Below, piece after piece: positions 6,935-16,400 of a stretch of 44,366 bases of DNA. Each line of letters begins with the position of its first letter. Position 1 is the first letter of the stretch. The stretch spans positions 1 to 44,366 of the forward strand of contig CALWQP010000025.1 of NCBI GenBank assembly GCA_944383695.1, read 5' to 3'. The notes beneath the pieces are model-generated. The model saw only the letters and a program-made list of their open reading frames with translations. It was not told the DNA's origin and ran no database searches. The DNA is from an uncultured Mediterraneibacter sp. Lineage in GTDB: Bacteria; Bacillota; Clostridia; Lachnospirales; Lachnospiraceae. Position numbers and translations under genes: made by a program.

Positions 6935-7874
6935 TACAATAGGATACGTCGGAAAACAGGGCGTTAAGAATATCTGGAGGAACAAGATGTTTTCTCTCGC
7001 ATCCATTGCGACGATGTCAGCTTGTATCTTCTTGTTTGGTTTATTTTTCTCGATTCTTGTAAATTTTCAGCATATTATCAGGACAGCAGAGGAAGGCGTG
7101 GCAATTACAGTGTTTTTTGATGAGGATGCCACGGAAGCCCAGAAAAGGGAGATCGGAGAAGAGCTGGAAAGCCATCAAGGTGTGTCGGATGTAGTATATG
7201 TTTCAGCCGACGAGGCGTGGGAGGAGTTCCAGAAACAGTATTTTGGGGATAACCCGGAGCTGGCGGAAGGATTCAAAAATGATAATCCGCTGGCAAGCTC
7301 TGACAACTATGAGGTATACATGCAGACCACAGATGACAATCAGAGCCTGCTCGCGAGAAGCCGGTCTCTGTCAGAAACACAGAAGGAGCTTGTGGAATTC
7401 GCACAGCAGCTTGACGGTGTACGCGAGGTCAATCGTTCAGATGTGGTCGCCAACACACTGTCCAGCGTGAATACACTTGTGGCGGTCGTGTCAATTGCGA
7501 TCATTATCATCCTGTTTGGGGTGTCCATTTTCCTGATCAGCAATACAGTTACGATGGGTATCACAGTCCGCAAGGAAGAGATTGCGATTATGAAATACAT
7601 CGGTGCAAAGGACTTTGTCGTGCGGTCACCATTCGTGATCGAAGGTCTGATCATCGGTATCTTCGGCGCGGCGCTTCCGCTCGTGCTCCTGTACTTCCTG
7701 TATGATAAGGCTGTACAGTATATTATGGAGAGGTTCAGTATCCTGCAGAATATTATTGATTTCCTGCCGGTAGGAACAGTTTACCAGATCCTTCTCCCGG
7801 TCGGCCTGGTGATGGGAATCGGGATCGGTTTCCTGGGAAGTTTCTTCACCGTGCGTAAGCACCTGAAAGTATAG
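6924..7874 (+). CDS. ftsX: Permease-like cell division protein FtsX
   Basis: 316 residues with one transmembrane helix near the N-terminus (residues ~25-50), a ~130-residue extracellular loop (from ITVFFDEDATEAQKREIGEE onward) and three further helices (about residues 185-210, 235-260 and 285-305). This is the FtsX/MacB-like layout. FtsX couples ATP hydrolysis by FtsE to a coiled-coil wall hydrolase through the extracellular loop; the next gene encodes such a hydrolase. The two genes overlap, which suggests translational coupling. Confidence 0.95.
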   Translation: MRISTIGYVGKQGVKNIWRNKMFSLASIATMSACIFLFGLFFSILVNFQHIIRTAEEGVAITVFFDEDATEAQKREIGEELESHQGVSDVVYVSADEAWEEFQKQYFGDNPELAEGFKNDNPLASSDNYEVYMQTTDDNQSLLARSRSLSETQKELVEFAQQLDGVREVNRSDVVANTLSSVNTLVAVVSIAIIIILFGVSIFLISNTVTMGITVRKEEIAIMKYIGAKDFVVRSPFVIEGLIIGIFGAALPLVLLYFLYDKAVQYIMERFSILQNIIDFLPVGTVYQILLPVGLVMGIGIGFLGSFFTVRKHLKV

Positions 7875-7885
7875 GAGGTGTTCTT

Positions 7886-8998
7886 ATGAAAAAACGAATG
7901 AGAAAGCTGTGGGGGCTTTTGATGGCGCTGATCCTGACAATGGGACTGGCTTACAGCGTAAGTGCAGTTACCTTGGATGAGGCGCAGCAGAAGGCGGATG
8001 AGCTGGATGAACAGAAAGAGGCTGCGGAAGCCGAGCAGGCAACACTGTCCGAGAAGCTGAACTCCATTATCGCGGATATGGAGGCTACTCAGGAGAAGCT
8101 GACCGAAAAGGAAGCGGAAGTGGCAGCCGTAGAAAATGAATTGGTAGAGGCAAGGATCAATGCGAATGACCAGTATGAGAGCATGAAGATCCGAATTAAG
8201 TTCATGTACGAGGGAGGCAGTACCCAGTTCATGGAGATGCTTTTTGCAAGCGAAAATATGGGCGATTTTCTCAACAAAGCAGAGTATGTTTCCCGGATTT
8301 CTGAATATGATAGAAATGAGCTGATCAAGTATCAGACGACAGTTGACGAGGTAGAGAAGAAAGAAGAAGAAGTCCAGAAAGAGTACGAGGAGCTGAACAC
8401 GCTTCAAACCCAGCTTGTGACGCAGCAGGAGGAAGTGAGCGCGCTGATCAGCAGCAACGAAGCGGAACTCGCAGAAATTCAGGCGCAGATCCAGGAAAAT
8501 GCGGACACGCTGGAAAGGCTGGAAGCTGAGGCTAGAGAGGCTGAAAGGATACGGCAGGAGCAGAGCAGCGGCGGCAGCGGCTATCTCCCGCCGACAGGGG
8601 GAAACGTGGTGAGTGGGAATGGATTCTTCACCCACCCCTGTCCCGGATACACATATCAGTCCAGCTATTTTGGGGAGATCCGTGAATTTGAGGTGGGCGG
8701 ACATAAAGGACATGATTATGCCGCGCCTACCGGAACACCTACATATGCGGCGGCAGCAGGCTATGTGGTTACCGCCGGGTACAGTCCCAGCGCCGGGAAC
8801 TGGGTGGTTATCAACCACGGCAACGGTTTGACGACCAAGTACATGCACCACAGCGCGCTGTGTGTCAGGACAGGACAGTATGTGGAGAAGGGACAGCAGA
8901 TTGGGTATGTGGGAAGTACCGGGCAGTCCACCGGACCACACCTTCATTTCCAGGTGGAAGTAAACGGTGTTCCGGTAAACCCGGACTTATATTTGTAA
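7886..8998 (+). CDS. Murein hydrolase activator/endopeptidase, EnvC/PcsB-like with M23 domain
   Basis: 370 residues. A signal peptide (KKRMRKLWGLLMALILTMGL, ending near VSA at ~27) is followed by two long coiled coils (residues ~30-120 and ~145-225, rich in E, Q, A and L), a Gly/Ser linker, and a LytM/M23 domain at ~245-370. Zinc ligands are visible as H273 or H276 with D277 in GHKGHDYA and H352/H354 in GPHLHF. The coiled coil is the part that contacts FtsX in PcsB, CwlO and EnvC. Having both the coiled coil and an apparently intact M23 site, it is likely an active D,D- or D,L-endopeptidase rather than only an activator. The gene follows ftsX after 11 bp with AGGAGG upstream, so it belongs to the same unit. 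Confidence 0.9.
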   Translation: MKKRMRKLWGLLMALILTMGLAYSVSAVTLDEAQQKADELDEQKEAAEAEQATLSEKLNSIIADMEATQEKLTEKEAEVAAVENELVEARINANDQYESMKIRIKFMYEGGSTQFMEMLFASENMGDFLNKAEYVSRISEYDRNELIKYQTTVDEVEKKEEEVQKEYEELNTLQTQLVTQQEEVSALISSNEAELAEIQAQIQENADTLERLEAEAREAERIRQEQSSGGSGYLPPTGGNVVSGNGFFTHPCPGYTYQSSYFGEIREFEVGGHKGHDYAAPTGTPTYAAAAGYVVTAGYSPSAGNWVVINHGNGLTTKYMHHSALCVRTGQYVEKGQQIGYVGSTGQSTGPHLHFQVEVNGVPVNPDLYL

Positions 8999-9038
8999 TA
9001 CATAGCGGTCTGAGATAAAAGGACTGCACGGGACGAGG

Positions 9039-9085
9039 GAGGACAAAGCGGAAGGAGTGTTCCGCTTTGTCCTCTCTGAGTTTTC
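9039..9085 (+). terminator. Strong hairpin between the M23 and S41 genes
   Basis: A 14-bp perfect stem (GAGGACAAAGCGGA at 9039-9052 with its complement at 9061-9074) and an 8-base loop, followed by TCTGAGTTTTC. The T-run is poor, so it may act as a partial terminator or RNA-stabilising hairpin between ftsEX-hydrolase and ctpA. Confidence 0.6.
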
Positions 9086-9117
9086 AGACAATGGATTAAG
9101 AGAGAAAATGGAGACAG

Positions 9118-10335
9118 ATGGTTATGGATTGGGAGACAGAGAAGAAAATTCGAACAAAAAGATTCTGGCTGGGAGCCTTTACGGGATTTGCGGCGGCAGT
9201 GTTTCTGTTCGCCGGGGTATGGAGCGTATGGCAGCTCGGAGGAATGCTGGCAGGAGGAAATTATGCCTCCGGCAGTGTTACGGAAACAGATGTAGAGAAA
9301 AAGCTCGATAAGATCAACAGGCTGATCGAGAGCTATTATCTGTATGAAGATGAAATCGATGCGGATGCTCTGATAGAAGGGATGTATTCCGGGTACGCGG
9401 CTGCGCTGGGCGACCCTTATACAGCATATTATGACGAGGAAGCCACACAGACCCTCCTGGAAACCACAAGCGGCGAATTCTCCGGCATCGGCGCGACAAT
9501 GTCAAGGAGCGTGGACAGCGGGGAGATCACCATCGTAAATGTATATAAAGATTCTCCGGCGGATAAAGCAGGACTTCGGGAAGGCGATACACTATACCAG
9601 GTCGATGATAAAGACACCGCAGGAGTGGATCTGGATACTGTCGTATCATGGATTAAAGGCGAGCGGGGCACGGATGTAACGCTTCACGTGCTGCGCGATG
9701 GGGAAGAAATCCAGGCCACAGCAACACGGGATATTATCGAGATACAGACTGTGGAGTATGAGATGAAAGACGGACAGACCGGATATATCGCGGTCAGCGA
9801 GTTCGATGACGTTACTTATGAGCAGTTTGAGACAGCACTTAACGATCTGGAAGCGCAGGGCATGCAGGGGCTTGTGATCGATCTGAGGGGAAATCCGGGC
9901 GGGAATCTGTCTACAGTGACCGATATGCTCAAACTTCTTCTTCCTGAGGGAACGATCGTTTCCACAAAAGACAAATACGGCAATACAGACGAAATCACCT
10001 GTGACGGCTCCCATGAGTTTACGAAACCGCTGGCAGTCCTGGTGAACCAGTACAGCGCCAGTGCGTCCGAAATCTTCAGCGGCGCCATCCAGGATTATGG
10101 CGTCGGGCAGATCGTGGGAACGACCACTTATGGGAAGGGAGTTGTCCAGCAGCTTATGGATCTGGGAGATGGAACTTACCTGAAGCTCACTATTGCAGAA
10201 TACTATACACCCAGTGGGAGGAGCATCAACGGAGCAGGAGTGGAGCCGGATGTGGAAGTAGAGAACGTGTATAGCGAAGAGGGGGCGGAGGTGGATAATC
10301 AGCTAGAGAAGGCTCTTGAGGTAGTAAGTCAATAG
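9118..10335 (+). CDS. ctpA: C-terminal processing protease, S41 family
   Basis: 405 residues with an N-terminal anchor (FWLGAFTGFAAAVFLFAGVW, ~15-35), a helical region, a PDZ domain at about 110-200 (FSGIGATMSRS through DKAGLREGDTLYQV), and the S41 core. The catalytic dyad is readable: S315 in the SASASEIF motif and K340 in TTYGKG; D326 in IQDYG lies 11 residues after the serine and 14 before the lysine, the spacing of Prc/Tsp. CtpA-type proteases trim or degrade secreted proteins, often wall hydrolases or their activators, which fits its place after ftsEX and the M23 hydrolase. A second ATG two codons in is also possible. Confidence 0.93.
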   Translation: MVMDWETEKKIRTKRFWLGAFTGFAAAVFLFAGVWSVWQLGGMLAGGNYASGSVTETDVEKKLDKINRLIESYYLYEDEIDADALIEGMYSGYAAALGDPYTAYYDEEATQTLLETTSGEFSGIGATMSRSVDSGEITIVNVYKDSPADKAGLREGDTLYQVDDKDTAGVDLDTVVSWIKGERGTDVTLHVLRDGEEIQATATRDIIEIQTVEYEMKDGQTGYIAVSEFDDVTYEQFETALNDLEAQGMQGLVIDLRGNPGGNLSTVTDMLKLLLPEGTIVSTKDKYGNTDEITCDGSHEFTKPLAVLVNQYSASASEIFSGAIQDYGVGQIVGTTTYGKGVVQQLMDLGDGTYLKLTIAEYYTPSGRSINGAGVEPDVEVENVYSEEGAEVDNQLEKALEVVSQ

Positions 10336-10374
10336 TACTACCTACTATACACGAAAATCATGGATCATATTTTC

Positions 10375-10403
10375 TTCCTTTTCATCATAAAAAGGAGTAT
10401 AAT
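10375..10403 (+). promoter_or_regulatory. Possible promoter of the giant surface protein gene
   Basis: TATAAT at 10398-10403 is a perfect -10 box, but the hexamer 17 bp upstream (TTCCTT) is poor. A small inverted repeat, ATAGTA at 10332-10337 and TACTAT at 10343-10348, lies just upstream and could bind a regulator. The gene has AGGAGG before its ATG. Confidence 0.35.
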
Positions 10404-10453
10404 ATTACAGATAGAGAATAATTTTGTATTAATATGCATAGGAGGAAATAAGA

Positions 10454-13400
10454 ATGAAGAGTAAAGTTCGCAGTGTGCTTGCATTATTCATGGTAGTCAG
10501 TATACTGTCGGGAACGCTGCCCATAACATCATTTGCAGAGAGCGCTTTTGATACCGTGGCAGACGTAGCAGAGGAGGATGAAAGGAGGGATGTCACGGCT
10601 GAGGAACCGGGGCTTACGGGGGTTCCCTGGTACTGGAGACCGGATGGAGTTGAATCAGAAGGCCAGGGGAGTATGACCATTGAAGATTATGATGGAAGCC
10701 AGCGGGATCAGATTGTTGACTTTATCGTGGAGAAGTATCCCCTGTGGGACGGTCTTGTATCAGCTAAGCTGACGATTAAGGAAGAAGATATGGGTGACAT
10801 TACCGGACTTGGACCAGATGCCACTCAGGATGAAATATATGAATGGTGGGGGCGCGAAGCGGAACAAATTGTCTATGATGCAAGAGAGGCGTTATCTGCA
10901 GAGAGAAGTTTTGCTTACTGGCGGTATATCTATGCCGCGGGACATCGGTTTACGACATCCCCAATTAATTTCGCATGGGATGGAGAAGGAGGGTATACCA
11001 TCACCATCAAGACAGGCGGAAATCCCTGGTTTCATAACTATCAAAAGGAAGTAGAACTCAGAAAATTTGTGCAGAATCTGTATTCTTCCGGGGGCGAACT
11101 CTATCCCTACCGTGCGGAAAACGATCTTTACAGCGATTATGAAAAATATACTGCTGTCTGGAACTGGATTAAGAACAATATTTCATACGGAGGCACTCAC
11201 TCTGCGTGGCAGGGGATCGTTCAGGGAGGCACGTTCTGTGATGGTTATTCTGCCGGCAATGCTTTGCTGTGCGCGTATGCGGGAGTGGAGTCTATTCCGG
11301 TCATTGGCTATATTCCCGCCGGGAAGCATGCGTGGAACTGGATCAAGATCGGAGAAAAGTATTTTGTGTCAGACAGTACAGCCAATAATGTGAATGGACA
11401 GTTTTTTCTTGTTGACCAGGAAGAAAAGGACGGTTATCACCAGCTGGATGAATACGAGGAGCCTGCCGAAATACAGGCCAGATATCCGCGATATACATTC
11501 ACATATAATGAAGCGTTGGAGGATGGGAACAAGATTGATTCGGGCAGGATTGGGGATAATCTTTCCTGGATACTTAGTGAAGGGGTGCTTACCATTTCCG
11601 GAAAGGGAGACATGCGCGATTTTGAAGATCCGTTTCTTGTTCCCTGGAGAAACAGCACTGAATACATTAAAAAAGTTGTCATAAAAGATGGAGTTACATC
11701 CATTGGTGCCAATGCATTTTATTCTTTGCAAAATATTAAAAAAGACGACTCTTCTACGGCAGAGATTGCGGAATCTGTGAAGAAAATTGGAAAACATGCT
11801 TTTTATGATCCGAATGATCCTGTGACGGAATTTTCCTCACGGCTTTCGTTGAAGAGCAGTTTTGAGAGGCAATATGAAGGAACTGGCATAAAGAGAGAGG
11901 ATATAGTTCACGAGGCGTACTATGGGACGACCCCGGCTTCAGACAGTGATTTTCAGTACAGATATTCCACGGACAAAGGAGTAAACTGGACGAACGGACT
12001 CCCCGAGAATGTCGGGACATATGTGATCGAGGTCACGCTGAAAGAGAAGAACTTGGGGGGAATAACTTATCATTCCAGCAAGGATACAATATCGGCAACT
12101 GTGACAAAAGGAGATTTCACTGTAAAATCGATACAAGCTGACACTGGACGTATCTATGACGGAACAACGAAAGTTAACATAGATTCTGTTTTTACGGACT
12201 ATTCCCATTGGTGGAACAGACATCTCGAAATGGGTGTGGATTATGACGTCACTGCCGAATACGTTTCTCCTGATGTGGGAACGTATACGGCTTATATGAC
12301 GGTGACACCCCGAAATACAGATCGTATGAACAATTATAACCTGACCTATCCGACGGAGCCTGTAAGTACAACTTTTAGGATCAGGCCCAAGACCTTGACT
12401 GAGGAAATGTTTGATAAGATTCCGGATCAGGCTCACACGGGAGCAGAAGTTCGTCCGCTTCTTTCTATTTCGGACAGTGAAGCAGATATTATGTCCTATG
12501 ATGACTTTACAGTGACTTATGAAAATAATGTCTCTGAGGGAACAGGATACGCTGTCGTAAAAGGGCAAAACAATTACACGGGAGAGGTACGACTTCCGTT
12601 TAAAATTGATGCTTCTCTGGAAGCGGAAACGACCCTCACGCCTATAAACAGCTCCGGAGCGGTTTCCAGAACGTTTACTTATCCGGAGATAATGAAGGTC
12701 GATCTGGAGCATGTGAAAAATATGCAGGGTCAGACAGTCAGTCTTCACTACACGGAAAAAGACGGTTCTCTTTCATCAGAGCCTCTTGCAGAGGCTATGG
12801 TCGGAGAAAATGGATCAGCAGAATTTACAGTCAATACACATGACAAAAAACTTCCTTCAGGCAGCCACACTCTTGTGGCCGTGCCTGCTCAGAAACAGAG
12901 CGCAGACTTGGAGATTGCTCATGTTGCGGTCACTCTGAATAAAATAAAACTTACGGCAACGCCTTCAGAGAGCTGCTACGTCGTAAAAGAGTATGACGGA
13001 ACAACAAAGGCCCTTACTTTGGAAGAAGGCGGTCGTCAGTATAATGTAAAACTGGATCTGGATAATGTGCTGGATGGGGATGAAGTGAATACCACATATG
13101 TCTGCGAACACGCCTCTGCAGAAATCGGAGATCATGATTTGCTCTTTAAAAATATTGCTCTGGCAGGGAAAGATGCAGATTTCTATCATCTTACTAATAC
13201 AACGGCGAGCATCGGCACGGTTAAGCACCCATTTGATGGGACATACACTATTCGGGCTGAGATTGTCAGAGCCGATGTGACGCCACATATTCAACTCGGA
13301 GAGAAGATTTATGACGGTACATCGGATGTGCCGATAACCGATATCAAATGGGATGGACTGGTAGGAGATGACACTCTGCGCCAGACGACCGATTATACGA

Positions 13401-16400
13401 TAGAGGCTCACTTCAATGAAACTAATGCGGGAAAACAGTCTGTTACGGTTACGATGAAACTACTCAATACACCGGCCACTTCCCATTACCGGCTCGTGTA
13501 TTATGACCCGTTTACAATCGAAGGCACGATCAAGCCAAAAGAAATTACTGAGCAGATGTTTGAGAAGATTCCCAAACAGTCTTACACCGGTGAAAAGATC
13601 GAGCCCGAGGTCAAAGTGGCTGCCACAGAAAAGTTGCTGACAAAAGAGAACTATACTCTTACATATGGCGAGAACATTAACGGCACGGGATCTGTCACGG
13701 TTACAGGCAAAAAGAACTACACGGGAGAGGTGACGCTGACATTCCCTATTTCAGGCGGTGAAGAACAGTCGTCGATCGACGGAGATTCATACAGAGGAAA
13801 CACACAGACTAGTGACTTTATATATGGAGATATCATAACTGTCAGAGGGTTGGCGTCAGGAGTGAATGAAGGCACAAAAGTATATTTATATAACGGTGAC
13901 ACTTTGCTTGGAGAAGCCTCGACAAATGAAAAAGGAAACTATGAGATTGACTATTACACGAATAAAAAGTCTATACCGGCTTCAGGAGAGACGGCTTCGC
14001 TCCGGCTCCGTCTGGGTGGAAAAACAGAGTCTGAGGCGCTGGCTGTAAAGGATATTAAGGTGTCCCTTTCTCCCAGACAGGTGACCGCGAGACTTACCGG
14101 AGATGCTGTAAAAGTTTATGACGGTACTACCGGACTGCCTGAGAACCACAGTATGAAAATCCTGCTGGATGATATACTTGCCGTAGATTCATCTGTTCTT
14201 ACGGCAGAAGGAAGTTACCGGTTTGAGTCTGCGTCTGCAGGCACAAAGACTGTAATTGCCTCAGATCTGATACTTGTCGATTCAACTTCAGCGGGAGTGG
14301 AAAGCTTTTATCAGCTTGCAGGTGATAAAGAAATCACGACAGAAGTTACAGGAGGTATAAATCAGGCGGTGATCACATCTGCCATTACTGCTCAGGATAA
14401 AGACTATGATGGCGAAAAGAGTGCAGACGTCACTGTTACTTTTTCAGGTCTGGCAGGAGATGAACAGCTCACATTGGATCAGGATTACACCGTAACGGCA
14501 TCTTTTGATAATAAAAACGCGGGTACGGATAAAACAGTCCGTGCAGTCATTACACTGAAGGATAAAGGCGCTGCCGCCAACTATAAATTTGACGGTGATA
14601 CCCCTACGAAGGCTGAGGTGACTGACCAGGCAGACATACGTCCATTAGCTCTTAAGAAAGAGATGTTTGTGCCGGTGGAGGACCAGCCGTGGACCGGAAG
14701 TCAGATTACTCCGAAGATTTCGATTGCAAAAGGATATGATCTGCTTACGAAGGATGATTTTAAGGTTACTTACGGAGAAAACATCAGGGAGAGCGGTACT
14801 GTTACAATCACAGGAACTAACAATTACACCGGTACAGTGGACCTTACTTTTACAATCGTGGGGGATGCACCCCTTCCTGAGCTGAGTGCCAGAACGTATA
14901 AAGGCAGTGCGGAGGAAACAAACTTCACCTACGGAGACACAATAACCGTCAAAGGAGCCGCAGCGCTGAGCAGCGGAGCATCAAACGGAAAAGTTACGTT
15001 ATATGTAAACGGCTCTCAGGTGGGAAAAACGGTGAAAGTAGACAGTGAGGGAACATATACGCTTACTTATAATACTGAGGATAAAGAGATTGGCGCTTCC
15101 GGTGATCCTGTTGTTCTGGAGCTTCGCCTGTCCGACAGCATCGATGAAAAGGCGGCGTCTGTACAGACGAAAATCGTTCTTTCTCCGAAGGAAGTGACAG
15201 CAGTGCTGTCTGGAGATGCGAAAAAGACTTATGATGGGACAGCCGATGTTCCTGATGCCCACAGTCTGAAGCTGTCTCTGGAAGGCGTACTTGAAGCTGA
15301 TAAAGATCAGGTGAGCGTAAGCGGCGCTTACGCCTTTACAGATGTGAATGCGAACACTTCTGAAGTTATCGCGACAAATGTGACGCTTTCTAATGCAGCG
15401 GAGAACGTGGATGTGGCAGGCTTCTATCGTCTGCCGGAGGGAACAGAAGTTTCTGCCCATGTTGCGGGCGGGATCAGCCCGGCCGTACTTACAGCTGATG
15501 CTGAGGCAAAAGACAAGATTTATGACGGTACAGCTGATGCCGAGGCAGTTGTAACGCTAGCGGGACTGCAAAATTCAGAGACTCTGACATCCGGGACAGA
15601 TTACACTGTGACTGCCAGTTTTGAAAATGAAAATGCAGCTGCCGGCAAAAAGGTAACAGTTAACGTGACCCTTTCGGATTCTCCGGCTGCATCCAACTAC
15701 TGCTTCAGAGGAAGCGGAGAAACGGAAGAAAAAACAGTGACCTGTACAGTGCAGGCTGACATTACTCCGCTGACGCTTACGACAGAGATGTTCATCCCGA
15801 TTGCGGATCAGACATATACAGGAAGTCCACTCACACCGCAGGTGACATTGGCAGAAGCTTATGCATCCCTTTTGGATGCAAATGATTACAAGGCTGCCTA
15901 CGGCTCTAATACCGATGCGGGAACCGGACTTGTTTCCATAGCCGGACAGAATAACGCTCAGGGCAGTGTGGATCTTTACTTTAGGATTACAGGGCTTATG
16001 ACGACTCTTACAGCGCAGACAGAGGATGAATCGGGAAATCCGACGTCCCAGTTTGTATATGGAGACAGGATTGTTGTTACAGGAACTTTTGCCACGACAG
16101 ATGCCAGAGCGCGTTCTCTTCGGGCGGCGTCGCAGGCCGGAGATGGGCAGGTTGCCCTTTATGTGGGTGATATTCAAGTATCTGAGCCACAAAATGTTTC
16201 TATGGATAATCGTTCCTTTACGTTGTCAGTAAATACAGGCGACAAGGAAATTCCTGCAGGAGATACAGTTTTGAAACTTCGTTATCTGGGCAGCGCATCT
16301 CTGGCAGCTTCCGAGATAGATATTCCGATACGTCTGGAGAAACGTGTACTGACTCCTGAGGCCCATTCGGATTCTTTGATTACAAAGACTTATGACGGAA

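Noticed and set aside
7781-8947. 388-codon open frame on the minus strand
   Set aside because: It is antisense to ftsX and the M23 hydrolase, which are clearly coding. Its product is Leu/Phe/Cys-rich as expected for the reverse of coiled-coil codons, and it matches no family I recognise.
9039-9085. Full rho-independent terminator separating ctpA from the division operon
   Set aside because: The stem is very strong but lacks a proper T-run, so complete termination is not claimed.
12100-16400. Possible CRISPR or DNA-level satellite in the giant gene
   Set aside because: The similarity is at protein level (YDGT and NYTG modules) with diverged DNA and variable spacing. There are no identical short repeats with regular spacers.
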